Assembly (NCBI RefSeq): GCF_044197065.1
Contig: NZ_JBIQOI010000013.1
Span: forward strand, 29,040 to 93,039
Source: Kluyvera ascorbata_C
GTDB lineage: Bacteria; Pseudomonadota; Gammaproteobacteria; Enterobacterales; Enterobacteriaceae
Reading direction: 5' to 3'
Length of the DNA: 64,000 bases
Below, piece after piece: positions 8,949-17,382 of this stretch (positions are counted from its first letter, which is position 1; the number at the start of each line of letters is the position of its first letter). The translations under genes and the position numbers were made by a program. The notes under the pieces are model-generated. The model did not search any database, was not told the DNA's origin, and saw nothing but the letters and a program-made list of their open reading frames with translations.

Positions 8949-9008
8949 ATTCAAGACTTAATGTTCTGAATAAAACCGAATTGAACGATAATTCAAAAAG
9001 CAGTATTT

Positions 9009-9085
9009 CGGCGAGTAGCGCAGCTTGGTAGCGCAACTGGTTTGGGACCAGTGGGTCGGAGGTTCGAATCCTCTCTCGCCGACCA
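9009..9085 (+). tRNA. proM: tRNA-Pro (anticodon TGG), tandem copy 2
   Basis: Identical over all 77 bases to the copy at 8843-8919. The match extends upstream through ATAATTCAAAAAGCAGTA, so the duplicated segment is longer than the tRNA. E. coli has a single proM here. No clear promoter lies between the copies. Confidence 0.96.
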
Positions 9086-9093
9086 ATTTTGAA

Positions 9094-9115
9094 CCCCGCT
9101 TCGGCGGGGTTTTTT
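9094..9115 (+). terminator. Rho-independent terminator of the tRNA operon
   Basis: The stem CCCCGC/GCGGGG closes a TTCG tetraloop and is followed by six T. It corresponds to the terminator that follows proM in E. coli. Confidence 0.9.
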
Positions 9116-9210
9116 GTTTTCTCTCCCCGCCCAATCGCATCTATTTTTATTACCTCTACAGATTAATCCCGTTGTGAAACAAAGGGGATGTTATCAGTAA
9201 CTGACTGTGA

Positions 9211-9216
9211 CATAAT
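9211..9216 (+). promoter_or_regulatory. -10 element of the glmZ promoter
   Basis: CATAAT ends seven bases before the expected glmZ transcription start at 9224. I see no good -35 hexamer and no GG-N10-GC sigma-54 signature at the -24/-12 position, so activation or a weak sigma-70 promoter is likely. Confidence 0.45.
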
Positions 9217-9223
9217 GCGCCGC

Positions 9224-9429
9224 GTAGATGCTCATTCCACCTCTTATGTTCGCCTTAGGCCTCATAAACTCAGGAATGACGCAGAGCCGTTTACGGTGCT
9301 TATCGTCCACTGACAGATGTCGCTTTTGCCTCATCAGACACCATGGACATTACGTTGAGTGAAGCACCCATTATGTTGTCGAATTAAACCTGTTTAACGC
9401 CTGCTCCCAAAAGGAGCAGGCGTTTTTTT
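9224..9429 (+). ncRNA. glmZ: Small regulatory RNA GlmZ
   Basis: GlmZ is an Hfq-binding RNA that base-pairs with the glmS leader to activate synthesis of glucosamine-6-phosphate synthase. RapZ and RNase E inactivate it by cleavage. The 206 bases match E. coli GlmZ over long blocks: the 5' end GTAGATGCTCATTCC, the centre GCAGAGCCGTTTACGGTGC and GACACCATGGACA, and the terminator (stem GCCTGCTCC/GGAGCAGGC, then seven T). The position between the tRNA operon and hemY is the E. coli locus. The segment just before the terminator, which contains the glmS-pairing region, differs somewhat from E. coli. Confidence 0.93.
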
Positions 9430-9440
9430 ATGCCCAAATC

Positions 9441-9471
9441 GTAGCCCGGCCAAGCGCAGCGCCGCCGGGGC
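9441..9471. repeat. REP-like palindromic element
   Basis: GTAGCCCGGCCAAGCGCAGC followed by GCCGCCGGGG is an enterobacterial REP-type palindrome: CCCGG on the left pairs with CCGGG on the right. It sits between the convergent glmZ and hemY. Confidence 0.6.
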
Positions 9472-9483
9472 CGCACCGCGGCC

Positions 9484-9510
9484 AAAAAAAAGGGGCCATT
9501 CGGCCCCTTA
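9484..9510 (-). terminator. Rho-independent terminator of the hemCDXY operon
   Basis: On the minus strand the stem AGGGGCC/GGCCCCT has a four-base loop and is followed by a run of T (A-run at 9484-9490 on the plus strand). It begins 15 bases after the hemY stop codon. Confidence 0.85.
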
Positions 9511-9524
9511 ATAAACGCTTCACC

Positions 9525-10721
9525 TTACGCAGGCGGGTTATTCTGCAACGTCAGCATCAACCCATCACGACGCATTGCCGCCGCTTCTTCCGGCTGCTTC
9601 AGACGGTCAAGCGTATCGGCAAGCCACGCGTAGTCAAACGCGTCCGGGCGCTGTTTGAGCGCGGCGCGGAACGCCAGGCTCGCTTCCTGCCACTCGCCGT
9701 GCTTCATTAGCGATTGACCCAGCGTACTCCACAGCAGTGGACGATCGCCTACCGTTTTGATCTGCTGGCGCAGTAGTTTTTCCATCTGCTCAGGGTTATT
9801 GGTGTGCAGACGTGGGATCAGCATCACCAGGCGATCGTCATACTGGCGCTTCAGCCCATCGATAATGATCTGCTGCGCGGTGTCATGATCGTCACATTCA
9901 ATCAGATGATCGGCCATGGCGACCTGTAGCGCTACCTGGTGGCGGGTTTTGCGGCTCTGATTTTTCCACCAGTTACGCAGCCCTTCGCTGCCCTGATCGG
10001 CACGTGCCTGGTCCATCAGGCCAATCCACGCCTGCTGTTCCAGTGCGGCGCGGTGCGCGTCGTCGCCGACGTGGGCTTTCGCCATGGACGGAATGATATC
10101 CAGCAGTGAGCCCCAGGCTCCGGTCTGGATATAGGCTTGTTCTGCCAGGCGCAGTACTTCAGGGTGACGCGGGGCGACTTCCAGAAGCTTATCAATGCCA
10201 TGACGCGCTGCGTGATTCTCGTTGCGGGCAAGCTGCAGGCGAACGCGGGTGATTTCCACCGGGATCAGGTCGTTGCCAGCGTTTTCAGCCGCGCGCTGAA
10301 GATGCTGATTGGCGCGAGCTTCGTCGCCGCGCTGCTGTGCGGCTTCAGCTGCCAGCAGGTAATTCACCACCGGCTGCTCGGCGTGGTCGGCATTTTTCGA
10401 CATCAGCTTCTCAACCTGCTGATAGTCGCCTTCCGCCAGCTTCAGCAGCGCCTGTTCGGTCTGCTTACGTGCACGGCGACGCTTACGACCCATAAACCAG
10501 CCGCGCGTGTGGGCGCTGGTGCGGAAGATGCGGCGCAGAATCCACTCCAGGGCGAACAGCACCACCATTATCAGGATCATGATAATGACTAAGCCGGTTA
10601 CGCTGGTTTCAATGTTGTAGTTGTCCGTCTGGATAAGCACATAGCCCTGATGGCCTGCGATCATCGGGCCGACCACCACACCGGCAATCAGCAGTGCAAA
10701 GAGTAAAAGAACTTTTAGCAT
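9525..10721 (-). CDS. hemY: HemY, inner-membrane TPR protein of the haem operon
   Basis: HemY is encoded in the hemCDXY operon and is associated with late haem synthesis; its biochemical role is unresolved. Despite the name it is not the oxygen-dependent protoporphyrinogen oxidase called HemY in Bacillus. The 398-residue protein equals the E. coli length. It has two N-terminal membrane segments (about 1-22 and 40-62), a basic stretch GRKRRRARKQTEQ, and tetratricopeptide-like helices to the C-terminus. It starts three bases after hemX and is last in the operon. Confidence 0.94.
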   Translation of the reverse strand: MLKVLLLFALLIAGVVVGPMIAGHQGYVLIQTDNYNIETSVTGLVIIMILIMVVLFALEWILRRIFRTSAHTRGWFMGRKRRRARKQTEQALLKLAEGDYQQVEKLMSKNADHAEQPVVNYLLAAEAAQQRGDEARANQHLQRAAENAGNDLIPVEITRVRLQLARNENHAARHGIDKLLEVAPRHPEVLRLAEQAYIQTGAWGSLLDIIPSMAKAHVGDDAHRAALEQQAWIGLMDQARADQGSEGLRNWWKNQSRKTRHQVALQVAMADHLIECDDHDTAQQIIIDGLKRQYDDRLVMLIPRLHTNNPEQMEKLLRQQIKTVGDRPLLWSTLGQSLMKHGEWQEASLAFRAALKQRPDAFDYAWLADTLDRLKQPEEAAAMRRDGLMLTLQNNPPA

Positions 10722-10724
10722 CGG

Positions 10725-11921
10725 TTACTCTCCTTGTGCTGGGGCGGGGGCTGGCTGCTCGGGTACAGCAGCAGCGGCAGGTTCCGCTGACGTAACGGCA
10801 GGCTGTGCCATCAGGTTACGCACGCGGGTCTGCATCAGTTTTTCCAGGATCGGCTGGCTTTGCAGGGTTTCAGGGATGTCCATGGCGATGCTCTGCTGGC
10901 TGAGCTGGTCTATCTGATCGAGGAACGTCTTCGTGGCAGCATCGTCGGTGTCGTAGTAAGCGCGTACCCAAGTCGAGACGTTATCCAGCGCCTGCTTGAA
11001 GGTTTCATCCTGGTGGCGTGGCACCGCTTGCGACGCGGAAAGAAGCTGGGCGCGGATGTTTTCCCGCAGGTAGATATCCTGATTCGGCGCCAGCAGCGGA
11101 ACGGCGGTCTCATCGCGGCGGCGAATAGTAATAAAGCTGTCCATAAAGTTCTGCCAGCTTTTCTGCAGGTTCACGCGCCATTCGCTGAGCGACGCCGACA
11201 GTTCGCTGTCGTCGTTATCCATCGGTGAATCATCGGTATTGTTGTCTGCCAGACGCAGGTTATCGACCTGGTTGGCGAGCTGATTCACCTTGAGGATAAT
11301 GCCGTCGTAATCCACCTGTGACACGGCGGAGAGGCTGGCAATATCTTCGGTGATCGCACGGCGAGCGGCGATTAAGCTCGGGTCGTTCATATCCGCCAGG
11401 CTGGCGTCTGCGCTTTTCAGCAGCGCAGCGGCGGTAGTGACGTCCTGGTCGCTCCACAGCTTACGTCCGGCCAGCTTCACAAGGAAGTCAGACTGGGCCA
11501 GCAGCCAGGTTTTCGAGTCGGTGCCGGAAATAGCCGCCACTTTCTGCTGCATTTCATCCAGCTGTTTCGCCATGTCGGCCTGCTGGGTTTTGGCTTCCTG
11601 CAGCTGTTCAGCCTGTTGTTTAAGCGTGGTTTCCAGCGCCTCTTTTTGCGCATCCTGCGTTTTTTGCAGAGCAATAAGCTGATTGGCGAGGGTGTCGCTG
11701 GTCTGCGTCTGGTTGACGGCCTGCTGTTTGCCCCAGCCGTACAGGCCTATACCTGCCGCCAGCGCGATGGCGATAGCGACGGCGCTCAGCGCCAGGCTGG
11801 TTTTCCCGCCGTTATTTTTCTTCTCAGCATTTTCCGGCTTACGAGCTTCGGGCTGCGGCGAGGTTTTCACCGCATCTTCGGACTCTTCAACCACGGCGGA
11901 GTTTTCTTTTTGTTCCGTCAT
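10725..11921 (-). CDS. hemX: HemX, membrane-anchored coiled-coil protein of the haem operon
   Basis: HemX has a short cytoplasmic Glu/Lys-rich N-terminus, one membrane segment at about residues 41-62 (LALSAVAIAIALAAGIGLYG), a Gln-rich coiled coil at about 68-135, and a conserved periplasmic domain. It has been annotated as a uroporphyrinogen-III C-methyltransferase, but no methyltransferase motifs are visible and that label is doubtful. I chose the ATG at 11921 (MTEQKEN, 398 residues), which follows GGAAG at five bases' spacing and matches E. coli. An ATG at 11933 would add MEAI. The C-terminus is Pro/Ala-rich. Confidence 0.92.
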   Translation of the reverse strand: MTEQKENSAVVEESEDAVKTSPQPEARKPENAEKKNNGGKTSLALSAVAIAIALAAGIGLYGWGKQQAVNQTQTSDTLANQLIALQKTQDAQKEALETTLKQQAEQLQEAKTQQADMAKQLDEMQQKVAAISGTDSKTWLLAQSDFLVKLAGRKLWSDQDVTTAAALLKSADASLADMNDPSLIAARRAITEDIASLSAVSQVDYDGIILKVNQLANQVDNLRLADNNTDDSPMDNDDSELSASLSEWRVNLQKSWQNFMDSFITIRRRDETAVPLLAPNQDIYLRENIRAQLLSASQAVPRHQDETFKQALDNVSTWVRAYYDTDDAATKTFLDQIDQLSQQSIAMDIPETLQSQPILEKLMQTRVRNLMAQPAVTSAEPAAAAVPEQPAPAPAQGE

Positions 11922-11942
11922 TATGGCTTCCAATTTTGAGAG

Positions 11943-12683
11943 TTATTGTAGTGCGCGCAGCAGCGCATCGTTGTCTGCGCCATCGGCAACCTGAATATCC
12001 TGCCAGCCCAACTCCTGGGCCAGTTTTGCAATACGCTCACTCACCACCAGTAACCGACAGGTGAGCAGCCAGCGCTCGCGGTACCAGAGAGGGATCAGCG
12101 TCCAGAGTTGTTGCAGCATTTCGCCGCTGGTCACCACGAGAGTGTTGACGTCTCTCGACTGCCAGCGCATGGCTTCTTCGGCGCCGTCATAGTGGATGGC
12201 GCAACGCTGATAGCATTCGCACAGGGTGACATCAGCACCGCGCGCGGTCAGCGTCTCGGCTAGCAGTTCACGCCCGCCGTTGCCGCGTAGAATCAGCGCC
12301 TTCTTGCCCGCAATAGTTTGCAATTCAGGTAATTGTAGCAACACTTCGCTAATTTCCCGATCTAATGGGTAGCGAATATCGAGGCCGCTCACCTGATGGA
12401 GCGCCAGCGCCGTGGTGCGGCCAATAGCAAAATAACGAGGCGTCGTGGGCCAGTTTTGGCGCTGTTGCTTGAGCTGGGCGTGTGCAAAGCTCACCGCATG
12501 CTGCGAAAGGGCAAAAACTAAATCACCTTCCTGCAGTTCACTCAGCGCGGGTGCCAGCCTGTTCAGCTCGCGCCCGGGCGTGAAATCAATCAGTGGAAAA
12601 TTCCAGGCTACTCGACCCTGAGCGCGCAAACGGCTGACTAACTCTTCACCTTGCGGGGAGGGGCGGGTAACCAGGATGGTCAT
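11943..12683 (-). CDS. hemD: Uroporphyrinogen-III synthase
   Basis: HemD cyclises hydroxymethylbilane, the HemC product, to uroporphyrinogen III while inverting ring D. It is a cytoplasmic two-domain protein of 246 residues. It begins MTILVTRPSPQGEELV with the family TRP motif and carries ILRGNGGRELLAETL near residue 130, both typical. Its start overlaps the hemC stop by four bases (12680-12683), so the two enzymes that pass on the unstable bilane are translationally coupled. Confidence 0.96.
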   Translation of the reverse strand: MTILVTRPSPQGEELVSRLRAQGRVAWNFPLIDFTPGRELNRLAPALSELQEGDLVFALSQHAVSFAHAQLKQQRQNWPTTPRYFAIGRTTALALHQVSGLDIRYPLDREISEVLLQLPELQTIAGKKALILRGNGGRELLAETLTARGADVTLCECYQRCAIHYDGAEEAMRWQSRDVNTLVVTSGEMLQQLWTLIPLWYRERWLLTCRLLVVSERIAKLAQELGWQDIQVADGADNDALLRALQ

Positions 12684-13621
12684 ACGGCGGCATCTCCGTC
12701 GTAAACGGCGGCAAGAATCGCGCGAGCCCCGCTATCCAGCAGTTCATCGGCGAGCTCAATGCCCATACGCTCGGCATCTTCAGGCTTGCCGCGTCGCTCG
12801 CCGCATACCATTTCGCTACCGTCTGGCGCGCCAACCAATGCGCGCAGCCACAGTTCGCCGTCTTTTAGTTCGGCGTAGCTGCCGATAGGCACCTGGCAAC
12901 CGCCTTCCAGACGCGTGTTCATGGCGCGCTCGGCGCGAACGCGAATGGCGGTGTCATCGTGGTTTAACGGCGCGAGCAGCGCGCGGGTCTGTTCATCGTC
13001 CAGACGGCATTCGATGCCGACGGCACCCTGACCGACGGCCGGGAGCGACTCTTCTGGCGACATCGGTTGACGAATACGATCGTTGAGCTCAAGGCGTTTG
13101 AGCCCCGCGACCGCCAGAATGATGGCATCGTATTCACCGTTATCGAGCTTGCTAAGGCGCGTGCCGACGTTGCCGCGTAGCGAGCGGATCACCAGATCCG
13201 GACGACGCTTGGCTAACTGGCACTGGCGACGCAGACTGGAGGTGCCGACGATACTGCCTGCCGGGAGATCGTCCATGCAGGCGTAATGATTGGAGACAAA
13301 GGCATCGCGCGGGTCGTCTCGTTCGCAGATGGTCACCAGTCCAAGCCCTTCCGGGAACTCAACCGGGACATCTTTCATCGAGTGCACGGCGATGTCTGCA
13401 CGGTTTTCAAGCAGCGCAAGCTCAAGCTCTTTGACGAACAGCCCTTTACCGCCCACTTTGGCCAGCGGCGTATCGAGGATGATGTCCCCTCGCGTGACCA
13501 TCGGCACGAGCGTCACCGTAAGCCCTGGATGGCAGGCCATCAGGCGTTCTTGTACATAGTGCGCTTGCCAGAGAGCGAGCGGACTTTGGCGTGTGGCAAT
13601 TCTCAAAACTTTGTCTAACAT
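12680..13621 (-). CDS. hemC: Porphobilinogen deaminase (hydroxymethylbilane synthase)
   Basis: HemC condenses four porphobilinogen molecules into hydroxymethylbilane. It has 313 residues, as in E. coli. Cys242 in EGGCQVPIGSY is the attachment site of the dipyrromethane cofactor, and Asp84 in SMKDVPVE is the catalytic aspartate; both are present. It is the first gene of hemCDXY and diverges from cyaA over a 417-base control region. The Shine-Dalgarno is weak (GGTAAC). Confidence 0.97.
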   Translation of the reverse strand: MLDKVLRIATRQSPLALWQAHYVQERLMACHPGLTVTLVPMVTRGDIILDTPLAKVGGKGLFVKELELALLENRADIAVHSMKDVPVEFPEGLGLVTICERDDPRDAFVSNHYACMDDLPAGSIVGTSSLRRQCQLAKRRPDLVIRSLRGNVGTRLSKLDNGEYDAIILAVAGLKRLELNDRIRQPMSPEESLPAVGQGAVGIECRLDDEQTRALLAPLNHDDTAIRVRAERAMNTRLEGGCQVPIGSYAELKDGELWLRALVGAPDGSEMVCGERRGKPEDAERMGIELADELLDSGARAILAAVYDGDAAV

Positions 13622-14038
13622 GCTTGTTACCGTCGTTATCGTCCATTGACCATCCTAACATTGTTGCCCTAATGATGTTAGTTTTCACGGTCTTCGTAAA
13701 AATTCTTGCTGGGAATTAAGGGGTATGCACGAAGCGTGCCTTGAGAGTCAGTAAAGGTAAGCATAAACGGGGTTGTGTTTACCGTTCATTACTGGCACTG
13801 TCATGATCGTATGCCGGGGTTTACAGCAGCATTCAATGCTACACTTGTTGTAGTGCAACATTCTTTACGGTCAACCGGCAAGGTGTTAAATTGATCACGT
13901 TTTAAACCATTTTTTGTCCGAATTTTGATAATCACAACGGCGGACACAAAACGGTAACGGTTCTTCTTGTTGAAATATTAAAACCTCCGTACCGCTCTGA
14001 CAGGATACGTCGAGGTTTTGAACATCAGGCGATATGTC
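13622..14038. promoter_or_regulatory. Divergent hemC-cyaA control region
   Basis: A gene-free stretch of 417 bases. It carries the hemC promoter(s) leftwards and the cyaA promoters rightwards, and contains the CRP site listed separately. Its layout matches the E. coli region, where several cyaA promoters lie upstream of a long untranslated leader. I do not see a strong consensus -35/-10 pair and do not assign one. Confidence 0.6.
13881..13902 (+). promoter_or_regulatory. CRP-binding site at cyaA P2
   Basis: The half-sites TGTTA (13884-13888) and TCACG (13895-13899) are six bases apart, a good match to TGTGA-N6-TCACA. In E. coli the equivalent site overlaps the main cyaA promoter, and CRP-cAMP represses cyaA there. 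The flanking sequence AAGGTGTTAAATTGATCACG is conserved. Confidence 0.85.
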
Positions 14039-16585
14039 TTGTACCTCTATATTGAGACACTGAAACAGAGACTGGATGCCATCAATCAACTGCGCGTGGA
14101 TCGCGCGCTTGCTGCCATGGGACCTGCTTTCCAACAGGTTTACAGTCTACTGCCGACATTATTACATTATCATCATCCGCTGATGCCGGGTTACCTCGAC
14201 GGTAACGTTCCCAAGGGCATCTGCCTCTACACGCCTGATGAAACCCAACGCCATTATCTTGATGAGCTCGAGCTGCACCGCGGCATGCCGCCGCAGACCT
14301 CCGCAAAAGGTGAACTGCCGATTACCGGCGTTTACTCTATGGGAAGTACCTCATCGGTAGGCCAGAGCTGCTCTTCCGACCTGGATATCTGGGTCTGCCA
14401 CCAGTCGTGGCTCGATAATGATGAACGCCAATTGTTACAGCGCAAATGCAGCCTGCTGGAAAGCTGGGCGGCATCGCTGGGCGTTGAAGTCAGCTTCTTC
14501 CTGATCGACGAAAACCGTTTCCGTCATAACGAAAGCGGCAGCCTCGGTGGCGAAGACTGCGGTTCAACGCAGCACATTTTACTGCTCGACGAATTTTACC
14601 GCACGGCGGTCCGCCTCGCGGGCAAACGTATTCTGTGGAATATGGTGCCGGGCGAAGAAGAAGATCATTACGACGATTACGTGATGACCCTTTATGCCCA
14701 GGGCGTCCTGACGCCGAACGAATGGCTCGACCTCGGTGGATTGAGCTCGCTCTCCGCCGAAGAGTACTTCGGTGCCAGCCTGTGGCAGCTCTATAAGAGC
14801 ATCGACTCACCGTATAAAGCGGTGCTGAAAACCCTGCTGCTGGAAGCCTATTCCTGGGAATACCCAAATACGCACCTGCTGGCAAAAGACATTAAACAGC
14901 GCCTGCACGATGGCGAGATCGTCTCCTTCGGTCTCGATGCCTACTGCATGATGCTGGAGCGCGTGACCGAGTACCTGAAGGCGATTGAAGATGAAACCCG
15001 CCTCGACCTCGTGCGCCGCTGCTTCTATCTGAAGGTGTGCGAAAAGCTCAGCCGCGAACGCGCCTGCGTTGGCTGGCGTCGTGAAGTGGTGGGTCAACTG
15101 GTGAAAGAGTGGGGCTGGAGCGAAGAGCGTCTGGCGATGCTCGATAACCGCGCCAACTGGAAAATCGACCAGGTCCGCGAAGCGCACAACGAGCTGCTCG
15201 ATGCGATGATGCAGAGCTACCGTAACCTGATTCGCTTCGCCCGTCGTAACAACCTGAGCGTTTCCGCCAGCCCGCAGGATATCGGCGTGCTGACGCGTAA
15301 GCTGTACGCCGCGTTTGAAGCGCTGCCGGGTAAAGTGACGCTGGTGAACCCGCAGATCTCCCCGGACCTGTCCGAACCGAATCTGACCTTTATCTATGTT
15401 CCGCCGGGACGCGCCAACCGTACGGGTTGGTACCTTTACAACCGCGCGCCGAACATGGAGTCCATCGTCAGCCATCAGCCGCTGGAGTATAACCGCTATC
15501 TGAATAAGCTGGTGGCCTGGGCTTGGTTTAACGGCCTGCTGACCTCACGTACGCGCCTGTTTATTAAGGGCAACGGTATTGTCGATTTGGCAAAACTGCA
15601 GGAGATGGTCGCTGACGTGTCGCACCACTTCCCGCTGCGTCTGCCTGCGCCAACGCCGAAAGCGCTCTACAGCCCGTGCGAAATTCGCCATCTGGCGATT
15701 ATTGTTAACCTCGAATATGACCCGACGGCGGCCTTCCGCAATCAGGTTGTGCATTTCGATTTCCGTAAGCTCGATATCTTCAGCTTCGGCGAAGATCAGA
15801 AATGCCTGGTCGGTAGCGTCGACTTGCTGTATCGCAACTCGTGGAACGAAGTGCGTACGCTGCACTTTAACGGCGAGCAGGCGATGATCGAAGCGCTGAA
15901 AACTATCCTCGGGAAAATGCACCAGGATGCCGCGCCGCCGGACAGCGTCGAAGTGTTCTGCTATAGCCAGCACCTGCGCGGTTTAATCCGTACTCGCGTG
16001 CAGCAGCTGGTGTCCGAGTGCATCGAACTGCGCCTTTCCAGCACCCGTCAGGAAACCGGCCGCTTTAAAGCGCTGCGCGTCTCCGGGCAGACCTGGGGCC
16101 TGTTCTTTGAACGTCTGAACGTGTCGGTGCAGAAGCTGGAAAACGCCATTGAGTTCTACGGCGCTATCTCACATAACAAGCTGCACGGGCTTTCCGTTCA
16201 GGTTGAGACTAACCATGTTGAGCTGCCACAGGTGGTCGATGGTTTCGCGAGCGAAGGGATTATTCAGTTCTTCTTCGAAGAGTCGGGTGAAGATCAGGGC
16301 TTTAATATCTACATTCTTGACGAGAGCAACCGCGCAGAGGTGTATCACCACTGTGAGGGCAGTAAAGAAGAGCTGGTGCGCGACGTCAGCCGTTTCTACT
16401 CGTCATCACACGATCGCTTCACCTATGGCTCAAGCTTTATCAACTTCAACCTGCCGCAGTTCTACCAGATTGTGAAGGTAGATGGGCGCGCGCAGGTGAT
16501 CCCGTTCCGCAGCCAGGCTATCGTGCCGCCGCCGTCCAATCAGGACAATAACAACGCACCGTTGTTGCAGCAGTATTTCTCTTAA
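14039..16585 (+). CDS. cyaA: Class I adenylate cyclase
   Basis: CyaA makes cAMP from ATP and is the source of the CRP co-activator. The N-terminal half is the catalytic domain; the C-terminal half is the glucose-responsive regulatory domain controlled by phosphorylated EIIA-Glc. I chose the TTG at 14039, which gives 848 residues, the same as E. coli, whose cyaA also starts at TTG. An in-frame ATG at 14018 would add seven residues. The catalytic nucleotidyltransferase motif MGSTSSVGQSCSSDLDIWVC covers residues 101-120, with Asp114 and Asp116 as metal ligands. The weak start codon limits translation in E. coli and probably here too. Confidence 0.96.
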   Translation: MYLYIETLKQRLDAINQLRVDRALAAMGPAFQQVYSLLPTLLHYHHPLMPGYLDGNVPKGICLYTPDETQRHYLDELELHRGMPPQTSAKGELPITGVYSMGSTSSVGQSCSSDLDIWVCHQSWLDNDERQLLQRKCSLLESWAASLGVEVSFFLIDENRFRHNESGSLGGEDCGSTQHILLLDEFYRTAVRLAGKRILWNMVPGEEEDHYDDYVMTLYAQGVLTPNEWLDLGGLSSLSAEEYFGASLWQLYKSIDSPYKAVLKTLLLEAYSWEYPNTHLLAKDIKQRLHDGEIVSFGLDAYCMMLERVTEYLKAIEDETRLDLVRRCFYLKVCEKLSRERACVGWRREVVGQLVKEWGWSEERLAMLDNRANWKIDQVREAHNELLDAMMQSYRNLIRFARRNNLSVSASPQDIGVLTRKLYAAFEALPGKVTLVNPQISPDLSEPNLTFIYVPPGRANRTGWYLYNRAPNMESIVSHQPLEYNRYLNKLVAWAWFNGLLTSRTRLFIKGNGIVDLAKLQEMVADVSHHFPLRLPAPTPKALYSPCEIRHLAIIVNLEYDPTAAFRNQVVHFDFRKLDIFSFGEDQKCLVGSVDLLYRNSWNEVRTLHFNGEQAMIEALKTILGKMHQDAAPPDSVEVFCYSQHLRGLIRTRVQQLVSECIELRLSSTRQETGRFKALRVSGQTWGLFFERLNVSVQKLENAIEFYGAISHNKLHGLSVQVETNHVELPQVVDGFASEGIIQFFFEESGEDQGFNIYILDESNRAEVYHHCEGSKEELVRDVSRFYSSSHDRFTYGSSFINFNLPQFYQIVKVDGRAQVIPFRSQAIVPPPSNQDNNNAPLLQQYFS

Positions 16586-16590
16586 TCATG

Positions 16591-16678
16591 ATGCCGGATG
16601 GCGGCTCCGCCTTATCCGGCCTACTCGCTTCGTGCCGTTTGTAGGCCGGATAAGGTGTTTACACCTCCATCCGGCAAT
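16591..16678. repeat. BIME: two inverted REP elements
   Basis: Two REP palindromes lie head to head: one at 16591-16624 (ATGCCGGATGGCGG...CCGGCCTAC) and one at 16641-16678 (GTAGGCCGGATAAGG...CATCCGGCAAT). They fill the gap between the convergent cyaA and cyaY and may protect or terminate both transcripts. Confidence 0.85.
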
Positions 16679-16683
16679 CCACC

Positions 16684-17004
16684 TTAGCGGAAGCTAACCT
16701 CTTCACCCGCCTGCTGCGTCGCCGCCTGCTCAAGCAGATCCCAGAAGGTTTCGCCGCTGCGGTCGCAAATCCACTCATCACCCTTCAGGTCAAAATGGTA
16801 GCCCCCCTGTTTCGTTGCCAGCCACACCTGGTGCAATGGCTCCTGACGGTTAATAATAATTTTGCTGCCGTTTTCAAAACTGATGGTCAGCACGCCGCCG
16901 TTGATCTCGCAGTCGATATCGCTATCGCCGTCCCAGTCGTCCAGACGCTCTTCGATGGTCAGCCACAGGGTATCGGCGAGGCGATGAAATTCACTGTCGT
17001 TCAT
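16684..17004 (-). CDS. cyaY: Frataxin-like iron-sulfur assembly protein
   Basis: CyaY is the bacterial frataxin. It binds iron and modulates the cysteine desulfurase IscS during Fe-S cluster assembly in the cytoplasm. At 106 residues it has the normal length. The acidic first helix (SEFHRLADTLWLTIEERLDD, residues 3-22) and the beta-sheet signature NGGVLTISFENGSKIIINRQ are intact. It is a single gene transcribed towards cyaA and divergent from lptM. Confidence 0.96.
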   Translation of the reverse strand: MNDSEFHRLADTLWLTIEERLDDWDGDSDIDCEINGGVLTISFENGSKIIINRQEPLHQVWLATKQGGYHFDLKGDEWICDRSGETFWDLLEQAATQQAGEEVSFR

Positions 17005-17143
17005 TGTTGTTTCCCGTTATTTAGTGATGGCGGCAGTATAGCGTGAAACAAATCACGTTGCAGTCAGGTGCTTAACGCTTGCTTTTGCGCCTTCTCCTGC
17101 GATGATAGAAAATAGAAAGCATTGAACTACAGGCATCTTAAGA

Positions 17144-17347
17144 ATGAATAAGATTTTTCGACCGCTGGCAGTGTTACTTGCATTATTTAGCCTCGCAGGC
17201 TGCGGCCTGAAGGGCCCACTCTATTTTCCACCGGCTGATAAAACGGCGGCTCCGCCGACGAAACCCGTCACTCAACCGATTCAGAGCAGCTCTCCGGATC
17301 GTAACGACCGCGGTGATAACGGCGGCCCGACGCAGGTTAATTACTAA
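17144..17347 (+). CDS. lptM: LptM (YifL), small outer-membrane lipoprotein for LptD maturation
   Basis: A 67-residue lipoprotein precursor with signal peptide and lipobox LAGC (Cys20), followed by the conserved GLKGPLYFPP. E. coli LptM (formerly YifL) binds the LPS translocon LptDE at the outer membrane and promotes oxidative maturation of LptD. The rest of the mature protein is Pro/Ser/Asn-rich and probably disordered. It sits 35 bases upstream of dapF and is likely the first gene of the lptM-dapF-yigA-xerC-yigB transcript. Confidence 0.93.
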   Translation: MNKIFRPLAVLLALFSLAGCGLKGPLYFPPADKTAAPPTKPVTQPIQSSSPDRNDRGDNGGPTQVNY

Positions 17348-17382
17348 TATTACCGTTCCGTTCCGCGCAAATGGAGTAGATG

